The notes under the pieces were generated by a model that saw nothing but the letters and a program-made list of their open reading frames with translations, searched no databases and had not been told where the DNA came from. The translations under genes and the position numbers were made by a program. A DNA stretch of 64,000 nucleotides, taken from NCBI GenBank assembly GCA_033439795.1, contig JAUTDP010000002.1, positions 3,038,001 to 3,102,000 of the forward strand, given 5' to 3'. Within the stretch, counting starts at the first letter, position 1. Every line of letters starts with the position of its first letter. Below, one piece after another: positions 56,601 through 64,000 of the stretch. This DNA comes from Sordaria brevicollis (lineage: Eukaryota; Ascomycota; Sordariomycetes; Sordariales; Sordariaceae).

Positions 56601-57326
56601 GAAGTTCACCGTTGACGGGTAGGCACTCTGTCACTCAGCCAGTTTTGCTCTCCTCGTATCGGTTGCTTTCCATCACCGTTCTGAGATTCTTGCCACCGCA
56701 TCAACGCCTTTATCCACACCTCACCCTGGTACAGTACCTCTTCACTATCCCATCGGATACGATACCGAGCCATACGGGCCATAAAGCTGGACCAACCACC
56801 GAGCTTGATTCCCTCGCTTGCTCCCTCGCTTGTTCCATTTAAGCTTTCCAGCCCTCGTCTTAGATGTTAGTCTCGTCAACTGATCCGGTTGGCTGTCCGC
56901 CAGGTGGCTGGCAAAGATGTACAAGTGGAGTGTCCATCCCATGTCCGACCGGTTCAGATCCAGGGGGGAAGTCTCGGCGTGGGTTAGGTGTAGTGGCAAA
57001 ACATGTCACAGTTCGGCTTCACCCGTTTGATACCGTAGTGCTATCTCTGCGTAGGCTGTGTGGTAAGTCGATAAGATACTTCAAAACAAGGGATACGATA
57101 TAGATGCAACGTAGATCACAAGAACTAAGAAACATTCACGAAATGGCACGTCTTGGAATGACCAAGTTGATGTGTTTACTTGCACTCCTTTAAAAGACCC
57201 TCATCCTTGAGGTTCTTCCCAGCGCCAGGCCTTCAAAGCCTTCAAAGCCTTCCATCTTATCCCCTTTTCACCTCTCATTCCCATCCCAACCCCGTTTCAT
57301 CCATCCTTACATCCATCCTCCCCCTT
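50641..57326. other. 6.7-kb gene-poor region
   Basis: No convincing protein gene was found. The first 500 bases are the acu-6 promoter and leader side. Base composition is ordinary, not RIP-mutated, so this is not an old transposon block. A small hairpin (TAACGG...CCGTTA) sits at about 51,838-51,862. The stretch 54,560-54,830 looks like a typical pyrimidine- and CAA/CGA-rich fungal 5' leader and ends at a 35-codon frame (54829), so a non-coding or short-peptide transcript may start here. Confidence 0.4.
54829..54936 (+). CDS. possible 35-residue hydrophobic peptide ORF
   Basis: ATG in the context GCCATGC follows a leader-like stretch. The peptide starts basic (MLAQRVQPLKF) and has a hydrophobic centre (VSVACLFIIHSLSW), like a signal peptide or single membrane anchor, then stops. 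It could be a uORF, the first exon of a gene whose later exons I cannot trace, or chance. Confidence 0.2.
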   Translation: MLAQRVQPLKFVSVACLFIIHSLSWTIGIKRPEFS

Positions 57327-57704
57327 TCAAGAACACCCTCCACTCCCAAAAAAATTAATACACATCTGAAAAACCCAATCCGGCCCCTGCGTCTCCACAT
57401 CCAAATACTCCCTCAGCAAACGCCCAAACACTTCTTTATCCTTCAGCGTCGAGCACAGAATCTTCATGGCCCTGGCGCGCGCCAGCCTCCACGCCTTGTG
57501 TTCTTCCGGTTGGACGTCCTTGTTCGGCTCAGGTGGTACTTTGATGCTGTTCCTATCGTGAGGGCTTCCGAAGACGTATGCAGTCAGGTCTTCGGCTTCG
57601 AGCTCGACGCGCAGGAGTTGCTTCCATTGGTGGAAATTTTGGGGGCCTTTGAGTTCGATGAGGGCGCTTGATTCGAAGGTGCATATGGTTGGTGGGAGGG
57701 ACAT
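57327..57704 (-). CDS. Gag-like micro-protein, copy D (125 aa)
   Basis: An intronless minus-strand frame of 125 residues. The core reads SALIELKGPQNFHQWKQ, LLRVELEAEDLTAYVFG, a P/E/K-rich loop, WRLARARAMKILCSTLKD, and a final helix WVFQMCINFFG. It is clearly homologous to copies A-C, which lie 10-14 kb to the left in the opposite orientation, with acu-6 and the gene-poor region between. It lacks the extra C-terminal tail of copy B. Same interpretation: free-standing copia-type Gag N-domain. Its neighbour to the right is the DUF6604 gene, also on the minus strand, 526 bp upstream. Confidence 0.7.
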   Translation of the reverse strand: MSLPPTICTFESSALIELKGPQNFHQWKQLLRVELEAEDLTAYVFGSPHDRNSIKVPPEPNKDVQPEEHKAWRLARARAMKILCSTLKDKEVFGRLLREYLDVETQGPDWVFQMCINFFGSGGCS

Positions 57705-58230
57705 GATGTGGTGATTATGGGAGTGGGTTCAGGTCGGTTTTTGTTTGAGAGAGATGCTACTGGTTAGTGGTTGTGATGGTGGTGATGCGGATTGATGATT
57801 TGGTGGCGTGGTGAATTAACATAAATCTATTGACTTACTTAAAAAGGAGCCTCTGGAACGGCAGTAAATATCCATGTGTTGAGAACAGGTGGGAGTGGAA
57901 AGTTTTGGAGTGAGGTAATGGAGTTTTATAGATCGCCAACCTCTACAGTTTGGAGTAGCGTCCTCCGACATCAAACGGAGGCTGTGATTGACGGACAGAC
58001 GTTTGAAGCCAAAGAGAATAGAAACAACGCGTGCGTGACTCTAATCATTTGTTTAAGTTGTGTGATGAAAATGATCAAGGAGTATCAGACATGAGTAATT
58101 GCTACCATCTAGCATCGCAAATCTTCCGAGATCTAATCCCTTCCTGTAAGAATCACAAGGATGCTACATTTCCCTCATTCCAGGTGCAGTTGACCCTGAA
58201 ACACATTCTCTCTTGTCTTTAAGCCTTCCT
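57705..58230. other. intergenic region between Gag-like copy D and the DUF6604 gene
   Basis: About 0.5 kb, mostly the promoter side of copy D and the 3' flank of the DUF6604 gene. No gene is seen. Confidence 0.4.
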
Positions 58231-60762
58231 CTACATAAGCTCCTCCTCATCCACGAACTGGACAGGGCGTCCCATCTCAGCACACAGCTTCAAGCACAAG
58301 TCTCCCGAACCGCGCCTGACATACTCCTTGACGGCCTCCGCGGCTTGCTTCATGAGGTCCATGGTCCTCAGATGGCCGGGACACTCGCCACAAGTGGTCA
58401 TGAAGATGTATCCAATGACAAACGGCATCTGGCTCTTGTCATTCAGATAGCCGCTGCCAAAGATTTGCGACAAACGCTGATGGTTTTTCTCCTTGACCAG
58501 CTTCATCATCTCCCAGCATGACTTGTGGAGCGTCAAATAGGGAAACGCCATCTCCATGACTTCAGCGTTCAGAGCCATAACTGCCGCCTGAATAAGCTCA
58601 TCAGGCCGCAAGTACTCCTCGCGCTTCTTGCCCTTGACCTCCGCCGCACGCTTCTTCTCAATGTCCTTCTGGTCCTTCTCCTCGATCTTCCAGAGGAGCA
58701 AGTTTCCTTTGCCCATCTCGCCCGTAGGCTCAAAACCACTGCGGGAAACAATGTCGTGGATGTTCTCCGGTGTCCACGGGACCTCGGTCCGCTTCAAGTA
58801 CTTTTCCACAAACATGGACGAGACTGGAAGTCCCTTCTTGATGCCACGCGGAACTCCAGCAGCACCCATCTGCAGAATGAATGTATCAAGGTATTTCTTG
58901 GGCGTCTTCGGGGCATTTCCTCCGGGAAAGAAGCTGGATTCAGGAAGAAGGGCTTGACCAGTTTCCAAGTCGGGCCAGAAGTGAAGGTCAACCAACTTCT
59001 CATTCTGGAGCGCAGAGTACAGATGGGTTGCGTACTGGATGGATCCCCAAGCGTTTGCAGCATCAATACCAATAGAGTAGACATCCCCACGGTAGCTAAG
59101 CAGGTTGAGGCCAGCAAGGACCGGGGAATAGTCCACGATTCGGTTGGGCTTCATAGATGATGCAATCGGCAGCTTGTTTCGCCGGTAGTAGCCAACCTTG
59201 CAGTGGTAGACGGGGTCCGCGATGATCTCCTGCCCTTGTTTGATCACCAACCGCAACATCTCGTCCATGCGCTCGGGCCAGTTCTGGATCCACAACTTGT
59301 TTTTCTTGTGGTAATCAAGGTGATCCTTGAGAGTTTGGCTGAGGTGCTTGATCTCATTCTGCATGGACTTGGATCCACGCGAGACACCCGCCCTGAGCAA
59401 ATGATGAATGTCAAGGAAGGTCTGGGCGGCAAAGACGAGTGAGAATGGAACCTTGCGTGTCTGGTCCATCTCTTTAACTCCACGCATGAATTCGTCCTCG
59501 ACAGGATAGGTGGGAATAATACGGGTAACGACCGTGAGCTCGCTCAGAAACTCCATGAGCAAGATCTGATCTTCCTTGAACTTTGCGTGCCCAGGCAGCC
59601 TATCCCGGTTCGCGGTGGGATCATAGTGACCCATGACGCCTTCCCTGATTATGGGCAGATGGTCAGGGGAGAGAATGGCGAGGAAAGAAAGCAGGCAGCG
59701 ATGAGCGTTCATATAACACTCGTCCGCAAGGTCGTAAAACTCGTAGTTGAAGTTATCAGACGGGTCGTGCGCGAAGACGCTGTCCACGTCGTGGCCCTTA
59801 CGACGACAGAGCATGAGAAAGAAACTGTGTTGCACACCCCAAGTGCCCTCCTCAAAGTTCTTGAAACTCGGTTCGGCCTCGTCAATGATGCCACGAGCCA
59901 AAGCAATGGCAGTGTCGGTAGCGACGGCCGCGGCCGCGATATCAAAGAGGCCCTTCTGGTAGTTCTCCCAGATCCAGCGAATGGTAGCCCGGATGCGGGC
60001 AAGATCGTTCATCATCATGGTATAGGCGGTGAGAGCCTCTTCGAACTCGGCGAGTCTCTCGGCTTCGTAGACGGTCTTGTCCTCCGCCGGCTGGGTGGGT
60101 CGCTCGACATCAGGAGCGTCCAGGAAAGCTTGCGATGGCTCTTCGACGGCCAAGCCAGAAAACCTGTTGCTGAGTTCATCCGATGTGGAAGCCTTAGGTC
60201 CAGTTGAGCTAGCGGCTCTGCTAGACATGCGAGGCAGAAGGGCTTCTCGGACCTTCTTGAGAACTTCAACAAAGTGGCGATGCTTGAGATCGTCCTTAGT
60301 TTTCGGTCCAGCACCATGTTCGGCCAAGCGCTCACCAAAGCCAGAGCGAATGGAAATGACGCGGTCGATGGTAGCCACAAAGTTGTCGGGAACTTTGATG
60401 TTGGGGTCTGCGGTGTCGGCAATGTGCTTTGCCAGCTTGGGGTAGTCCGCTATGGCAACAATGTACTTGGAGACGCCTTGAATGGCCTTCTTGGTGGCTT
60501 GAACAGCTGCGCTGGCTGCCTTGCGAGCTTTGCCCTTCTTTCGGCCGCTGCTGGTGGATTTAGCGGAGGAGAGTGAGGCAGCGTCCGAGGTGTCCCAGGA
60601 GCCAGACTTGAGCTGGTCAGCAGGGAAGCCGCACTTCTTTGCTGTCGAGGCAAGCCATGATGCAACTGCGTCTGTGTCCTTCTTGTACTCAAGGTACTCA
60701 CTCTTCAACGGAAGGGGTAGCATCTTGGCAATGGAGGTAGTCGTGGTGGTGTTGGTAGTCAA
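58231..60762 (-). CDS. DUF6604-domain protein (843 aa)
   Basis: A single uninterrupted minus-strand frame. The first about 290 residues have the layout of the fungal DUF6604 domain: an N-terminal YLEYKKDTDAVASWLASTAKKCG motif region, a basic S/A/K-rich linker (about 65-90), then KYIVAIADYPKLAKHIA and VPDNFVATIDRVISIR. The rest is a large alpha-helical region without a domain I can name. It includes a WENYQKGLFDIAAAAVATD stretch and, near the C-terminus, a Cys-rich patch (TTCGECPGHL). The family is common in filamentous ascomycetes, and its function is unknown. No signal peptide or membrane helix is seen. The start is the first ATG of the frame; a second ATG 13 codons in (ATGCTACCCC) would give a slightly shorter protein. 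The N-terminal Thr run may be low-complexity read-in. Confidence 0.8.
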   Translation of the reverse strand: MTTNTTTTTSIAKMLPLPLKSEYLEYKKDTDAVASWLASTAKKCGFPADQLKSGSWDTSDAASLSSAKSTSSGRKKGKARKAASAAVQATKKAIQGVSKYIVAIADYPKLAKHIADTADPNIKVPDNFVATIDRVISIRSGFGERLAEHGAGPKTKDDLKHRHFVEVLKKVREALLPRMSSRAASSTGPKASTSDELSNRFSGLAVEEPSQAFLDAPDVERPTQPAEDKTVYEAERLAEFEEALTAYTMMMNDLARIRATIRWIWENYQKGLFDIAAAAVATDTAIALARGIIDEAEPSFKNFEEGTWGVQHSFFLMLCRRKGHDVDSVFAHDPSDNFNYEFYDLADECYMNAHRCLLSFLAILSPDHLPIIREGVMGHYDPTANRDRLPGHAKFKEDQILLMEFLSELTVVTRIIPTYPVEDEFMRGVKEMDQTRKVPFSLVFAAQTFLDIHHLLRAGVSRGSKSMQNEIKHLSQTLKDHLDYHKKNKLWIQNWPERMDEMLRLVIKQGQEIIADPVYHCKVGYYRRNKLPIASSMKPNRIVDYSPVLAGLNLLSYRGDVYSIGIDAANAWGSIQYATHLYSALQNEKLVDLHFWPDLETGQALLPESSFFPGGNAPKTPKKYLDTFILQMGAAGVPRGIKKGLPVSSMFVEKYLKRTEVPWTPENIHDIVSRSGFEPTGEMGKGNLLLWKIEEKDQKDIEKKRAAEVKGKKREEYLRPDELIQAAVMALNAEVMEMAFPYLTLHKSCWEMMKLVKEKNHQRLSQIFGSGYLNDKSQMPFVIGYIFMTTCGECPGHLRTMDLMKQAAEAVKEYVRRGSGDLCLKLCAEMGRPVQFVDEEELM

Positions 60763-62036
60763 CGGGGAGGGGGAAAGTTGGGAGAGAGGTGAGATGATTG
60801 AGAGAAGACTGGGAGGGGACGGAAGAAGTTCTTGGTGTATGGGGAGAGTTTTGGATGACTTTCTCTTGCCCTTACCCTCTCAGGAAGGCGTTGCTCTGTG
60901 GCATCTTTCCATCTGTCAATCTGTTTGCCGGGCCGGTACAGTCCATCTTTGCAAACGCTCAGAACCTGAGGGCATCATGGAAGAAGAGGAAGGAGCGTTT
61001 GATGTGAAGGTGGTAACAACGACCCACAGATGTATGTCTGAGGCCCGAAGGGCCCACAAAAAGAGCTGCACGTTAGACATCGTTTTGAAAATACTTGTGC
61101 TTCACGTAGTGCTTGGCTTTTCCCTGAGTTTTTGCATAACGTCCACTAACACACAGGGACGTGCGTAGCCGACTTCTAGACTGGTCTCGCCTTCGGCAAA
61201 CAGACGACGACGATTCATAGGAAGGTCTGTGATACTGACAGGCAAGAGTCTTGGTGATGCCTTCCACATATATCATTAAATCGCTGGTGTGAAGAGTCAA
61301 GCCGAATAAGAAGGTTCAAAAAATTTCCTGGACAGAGCTAACGATGGACAGAGCTAACGAATATCTTGTACATGTCTTGAGGTTAGCGAATCTCGTTTCC
61401 GCCAAAGTGCGGAGTCGTTAAGAGTTTGGGTTGCTTAAAAGTCCCAGAACAGAGTTGCAGTTAAATATGACTGTGGTTCAGAACTCGAGGACTGAACTCC
61501 GGCCTGCTCTTGCGAAAACGCCAGTTGGGTGCCCATCTCTTAGGATCTAACAAAAGGTTTACGATCTAGTCTTTGTCTGCTAGGAAGTCATCTTCGAAGG
61601 GCGCTTTCAGTTATACCGTCGTTGAACGTTCAACTAGGACTATCGTCACCTGGACAAAAAGTTCAACTTCCTGTAAGGCAAAATTTCCATTGCTGCTCAG
61701 GCGTCGCAGAAAACCGGAAGTAGGGAGACGTGAAGCAGAAATGAGTGATAAGGTGACGTACCTGCAGAGATCCTCGGGCCTGTGAGATTTTGAGCATCCA
61801 ATATCTGCGGCTCTGTCTTCGCTTCCCTCCATACCGTATTCCCATGTACCTCAGCAACACATCGCCGTACGAGAAAGAGTTTCCAAAAAAAGAAACAAAA
61901 AAGTATTCATTGAACATCATGCCTCCACTCGGGTATCATCTAACCATTTCCACATGTCTTTTGTCCTCCAAAAAAGCATACCATCTCTTTCTTCCCTTCC
62001 CTTCTTCCCTCCTCTTCCTCTCTCATCTCCCCAAGC
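60763..62036. other. intergenic region between the DUF6604 gene and centrin
   Basis: About 1.3 kb: the promoter side of the DUF6604 gene on the left, the 3' flank of the centrin gene on the right. No credible frame or RNA gene is seen. A 14-base direct repeat (GACAGAGCTAACGA) occurs at about 61,332 and 61,347. Confidence 0.45.
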
Positions 62037-62719
62037 CTACTTCTTACTCATCATCAACCTCAAAAACTCGTCCTCATCCACGCCTCCCTTCCCGCTCGCA
62101 TCAAACTCCTCAATCATGGCCGTAATGTCGGCATCCGGTATGTTGTTCCCGACCTGCTTGCTCACCCTTCGTAAATCGTCCTGCGTGATCATGCCCTTGC
62201 CGTCAATGTCGAACAGCCTAAACGCGCGACGGAGCTCCTCCTTGGGGTCGCGCTGGCGGATCAGCGTCCCCGCGATGGCCTGGGCGGTGGGCAGGTTGAA
62301 GAGGCGGTAGACGGGCGGGCACTCCTGATCGAGCGGCCAGTTGGAGGGCTTCTGGCCGTGGCGGATCAGCAGGTCGTACGTCTGCGGCTTGGGCAGCTCG
62401 AAGCCGAGGGCGCGGAGGACGAAGCGGAATTCTTCGTACGAGAGAAGGCCGTCTTTGTTGGAATCGAAGAGGTCGAACTGAAGCAGACAAAAAGGGTGAT
62501 GTCAGTATTTTGGTGGTGGTGTGGGTCGGGGGGAAGTGGTGGTTGCGCAGCAACATAATATGGGATTCGCAAAAATTGCAGGGGTGAAAGTAAACAAAGG
62601 AAAGGGAGGGTGCGAAAACGTACAGCTTCGCCAACTCGGGTTTTCTGTTCGTCGGAAAGTTTGTTAAAGTCTTCCCTCCCGGGGATGGTGTATTGTATTG
62701 TGCGCTGAGAAGATGCCAT
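62037..62719 (-). CDS. cdc31: centrin (Cdc31-type EF-hand protein)
   Basis: Two exons on the minus strand (62719-62624 and 62477-62037) joined in phase 0 across a 146-nt intron encode 178 residues. EF-hand 1 is intact (DSNKDGLLSYEE, residues 37-48). EF-hand 2 is unrecognisable: its place is taken by HGQKPSNWPLDQECPPVYRL. EF-hand 3 (FDIDGKGMITQDDL) and EF-hand 4 (FDASGKGGVDEDEF) are readable, but loop 4 has Lys and Gly at positions that usually carry acidic residues. The linker RDPKEELRRAFRLFD and RRVSKQVG are typical centrin. Centrin sits in the half-bridge of the spindle pole body and in nuclear-pore TREX-2 and DNA-repair complexes. It is divergent from the BUD22-like gene across about 600 bp. 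Confidence 0.9.
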
Positions 62720-63324
62720 GGCGACAGTATATTATGTGGCTGTGAACTTGGTGTTCGTCTCGATGTTCGCGGATGGTGGTGATCGATTCCCGGCCAAAAC
62801 AGCGACGGACGGTTAGTTGGAGCGCAAGAGAGAGCGCGAGGGGCGCGCGTAGTGAGGAATTGGGTTATGCGACTGGAAATCGACAGTATATGATCGCAAT
62901 CGTTTGTTGACTATTGGCGACAAAAAGCGCAATGAAACCGAGATGTGTAAATGTGAGAAAGACCTTGTCGTCGTCGAAGCATGTTGGTGATGTTTCTGGC
63001 TTGGGTCGTCGGTGTGCCCCGGTCAGTGGGTGGGATGGGCTGTCCAGGCGCTGTCACGGTGGATTGATTCGAGGAACGCGTTCGAACCGCTCCTGGCCAT
63101 CGTTCAATTGATTTTGGGTGTGCGGCTCACCATGTGGCCCATGCTCCTTCCAATGCCGCTCCCGGCCGGCATCGAGATCAACAATGCCCCACTGAAAAGT
63201 GCAACAACTGAATGCTGCACTGCTGCAGGCGCAAAGCTTCCCCAAAAGTTGCCATTGACATTTTGACGATTTGCGACGGGACCTCCCGAACATCAACACC
63301 GAACCATCTTCACCCACCATAAAA
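62720..63324. promoter_or_regulatory. divergent intergenic region between centrin and the BUD22-like gene
   Basis: About 600 bases containing both promoters. No gene is seen. The BUD22-like start has an A-rich context (CATAAAAATG). Confidence 0.45.
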
Positions 63325-64000
63325 ATGCAGTCCCTCGGCAAGAGAAAGAGGACCGAGGAGGAAGACATCGAAAAGGTGTTTGCCAAGTACTGGGGCGAGC
63401 TGCACCATGCCCTCAAGACGGCCAAAGGATTCGAGAGACAGCGCCAGTCCAAGCGCCTCCACGACCGAAGCACACCACAGGACAAGAAGGCCAGGATAGA
63501 AAATGAGATTGTCGTCCTCAAGTCCCTCGACCTCTACCAAGCCGCCCATGCCCACCTCTGCTTCTCCCTGCTCCGCATCAAGCGCATTGCAGAATGCCCC
63601 AACCTGCCCGAGGCCGTGAAGCGCGGCGTCTCCAAGCCAGTCCTCACCGAGGAAGAACGAACCGCTCTACACAACGTCACCAGCGCCCTTTGCGCCCGAC
63701 AAGAGGTTCGGACCGTCACAGAGAAGGCAATCGTGGGGATATGCAAGGCTATGGGCATTGAGCCCCCTGAGAAGAAGGGCAAGAAGGGCAAGAAGGAGAA
63801 GGATGAGCAGCCAAAGACCGAGGAGGCCAAGCAGCAGAATGGGGACGACAAGACGACCAAGGATGAGAAGGAGGAGGACGAAAAGAAGGACGCAATGGTA
63901 GACAAGAAGGTCAAGGAAACAGAGAAGAAGAAGGACGACAAGACAAAGACCAAGGAGAAGCCGGCAAAGAAGGAAGCTGTGCCAGCAGCACAAGACTCGG
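63325..64000 (+). CDS. BUD22-like ribosome-biogenesis protein (5' part, cut by window end)
   Basis: The frame is open from ATG 63325 to the end of the window (225 codons, no stop). The N-terminal domain reads EDIEKVFAKYWGELHHALKTAK, then GFERQRQSKRLHDR and ENEIVVLKSLDLYQAAHAHL, the helical pattern of the BUD22/SRFBP1 family (alkaline helices with a FERQ--KRL motif). After about residue 145 it becomes a lysine/glutamate-rich low-complexity tail (KKGKKGKKEK repeats). The yeast protein is a nucleolar factor for 18S rRNA maturation; this role is inferred from the family. The C-terminal BUD22 motif, if present, lies beyond the window, so the call is provisional. Confidence 0.65.
   Translation, partial: MQSLGKRKRTEEEDIEKVFAKYWGELHHALKTAKGFERQRQSKRLHDRSTPQDKKARIENEIVVLKSLDLYQAAHAHLCFSLLRIKRIAECPNLPEAVKRGVSKPVLTEEERTALHNVTSALCARQEVRTVTEKAIVGICKAMGIEPPEKKGKKGKKEKDEQPKTEEAKQQNGDDKTTKDEKEEDEKKDAMVDKKVKETEKKKDDKTKTKEKPAKKEAVPAAQDS

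Noticed and set aside
59587..60207. 206-codon plus-strand frame opposite the DUF6604 gene
   Set aside because: Overlaps a clean 843-codon gene and has no domain or splice context.

Overview
This is a window of nuclear DNA from a filamentous ascomycete, most likely Neurospora or a close Sordariales relative. The genes have short GT-AG introns (about 55-160 nt), and several proteins read like the Neurospora versions (CK2 beta subunit, ATP-type PEPCK, a CDR-type ABC transporter, centrin). A 17 kb block also carries the signature of repeat-induced point mutation (RIP): CpA and TpG are almost gone, TpA is in excess and CpG is partly kept.

Layout. 0.4-9.8 kb holds housekeeping genes: a 75-residue hydrophilic protein, a Vip1-like RRM protein, a JmjC/cupin protein (minus), CK2 beta (ckb-1), a decayed gene fragment, and a mitochondrial-type biotin synthase that lies between two copies of a roughly 100 bp repeat. 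11.2-28.4 kb is one nested transposon block. An outer Ty3/gypsy LTR retrotransposon (279 bp LTRs, target duplication GCTCC) was hit by a second Ty3/gypsy element of chromovirus type (286 bp LTRs, target duplication ATTAA) and by a 752 bp DNA-transposon-like insertion (9 bp target duplication) in its left LTR. Both retroelements read on the minus strand. All open frames in them are destroyed, but reverse transcriptase and chromodomain traces remain legible. 30.5-42.8 kb holds a full-size PDR-type ABC transporter, a DUF1295 membrane reductase-like protein, a cytochrome P450 and a methyltransferase-like protein. 43.6-47.3 kb holds three members of a family of very short proteins that resemble the N-terminal Gag domain of copia-type elements, together with two solo LTRs that have perfect target duplications. 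47.7-50.6 kb is phosphoenolpyruvate carboxykinase (acu-6). 50.7-57.3 kb is gene-poor. 57.3-64 kb holds a fourth Gag-like gene, a DUF6604 protein, centrin (cdc31) and the 5' part of a BUD22-like gene that runs off the window.

How the parts relate. The genes do not form a pathway. The ordinary genes are conserved single-copy functions: circadian/CK2 signalling, gluconeogenesis, biotin, drug efflux, lipid oxidation, spindle-pole duplication and ribosome biogenesis. The unusual content is the accessory layer. The clustered Gag-like micro-proteins are the best candidate for something undescribed. The retrotransposon nest can be resolved to the base at its edges, and RIP strength falls off toward the outer ends of each element. 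Exon structures were read by eye from splice signals and frame continuity. Family names come from motif recognition, not from a search.
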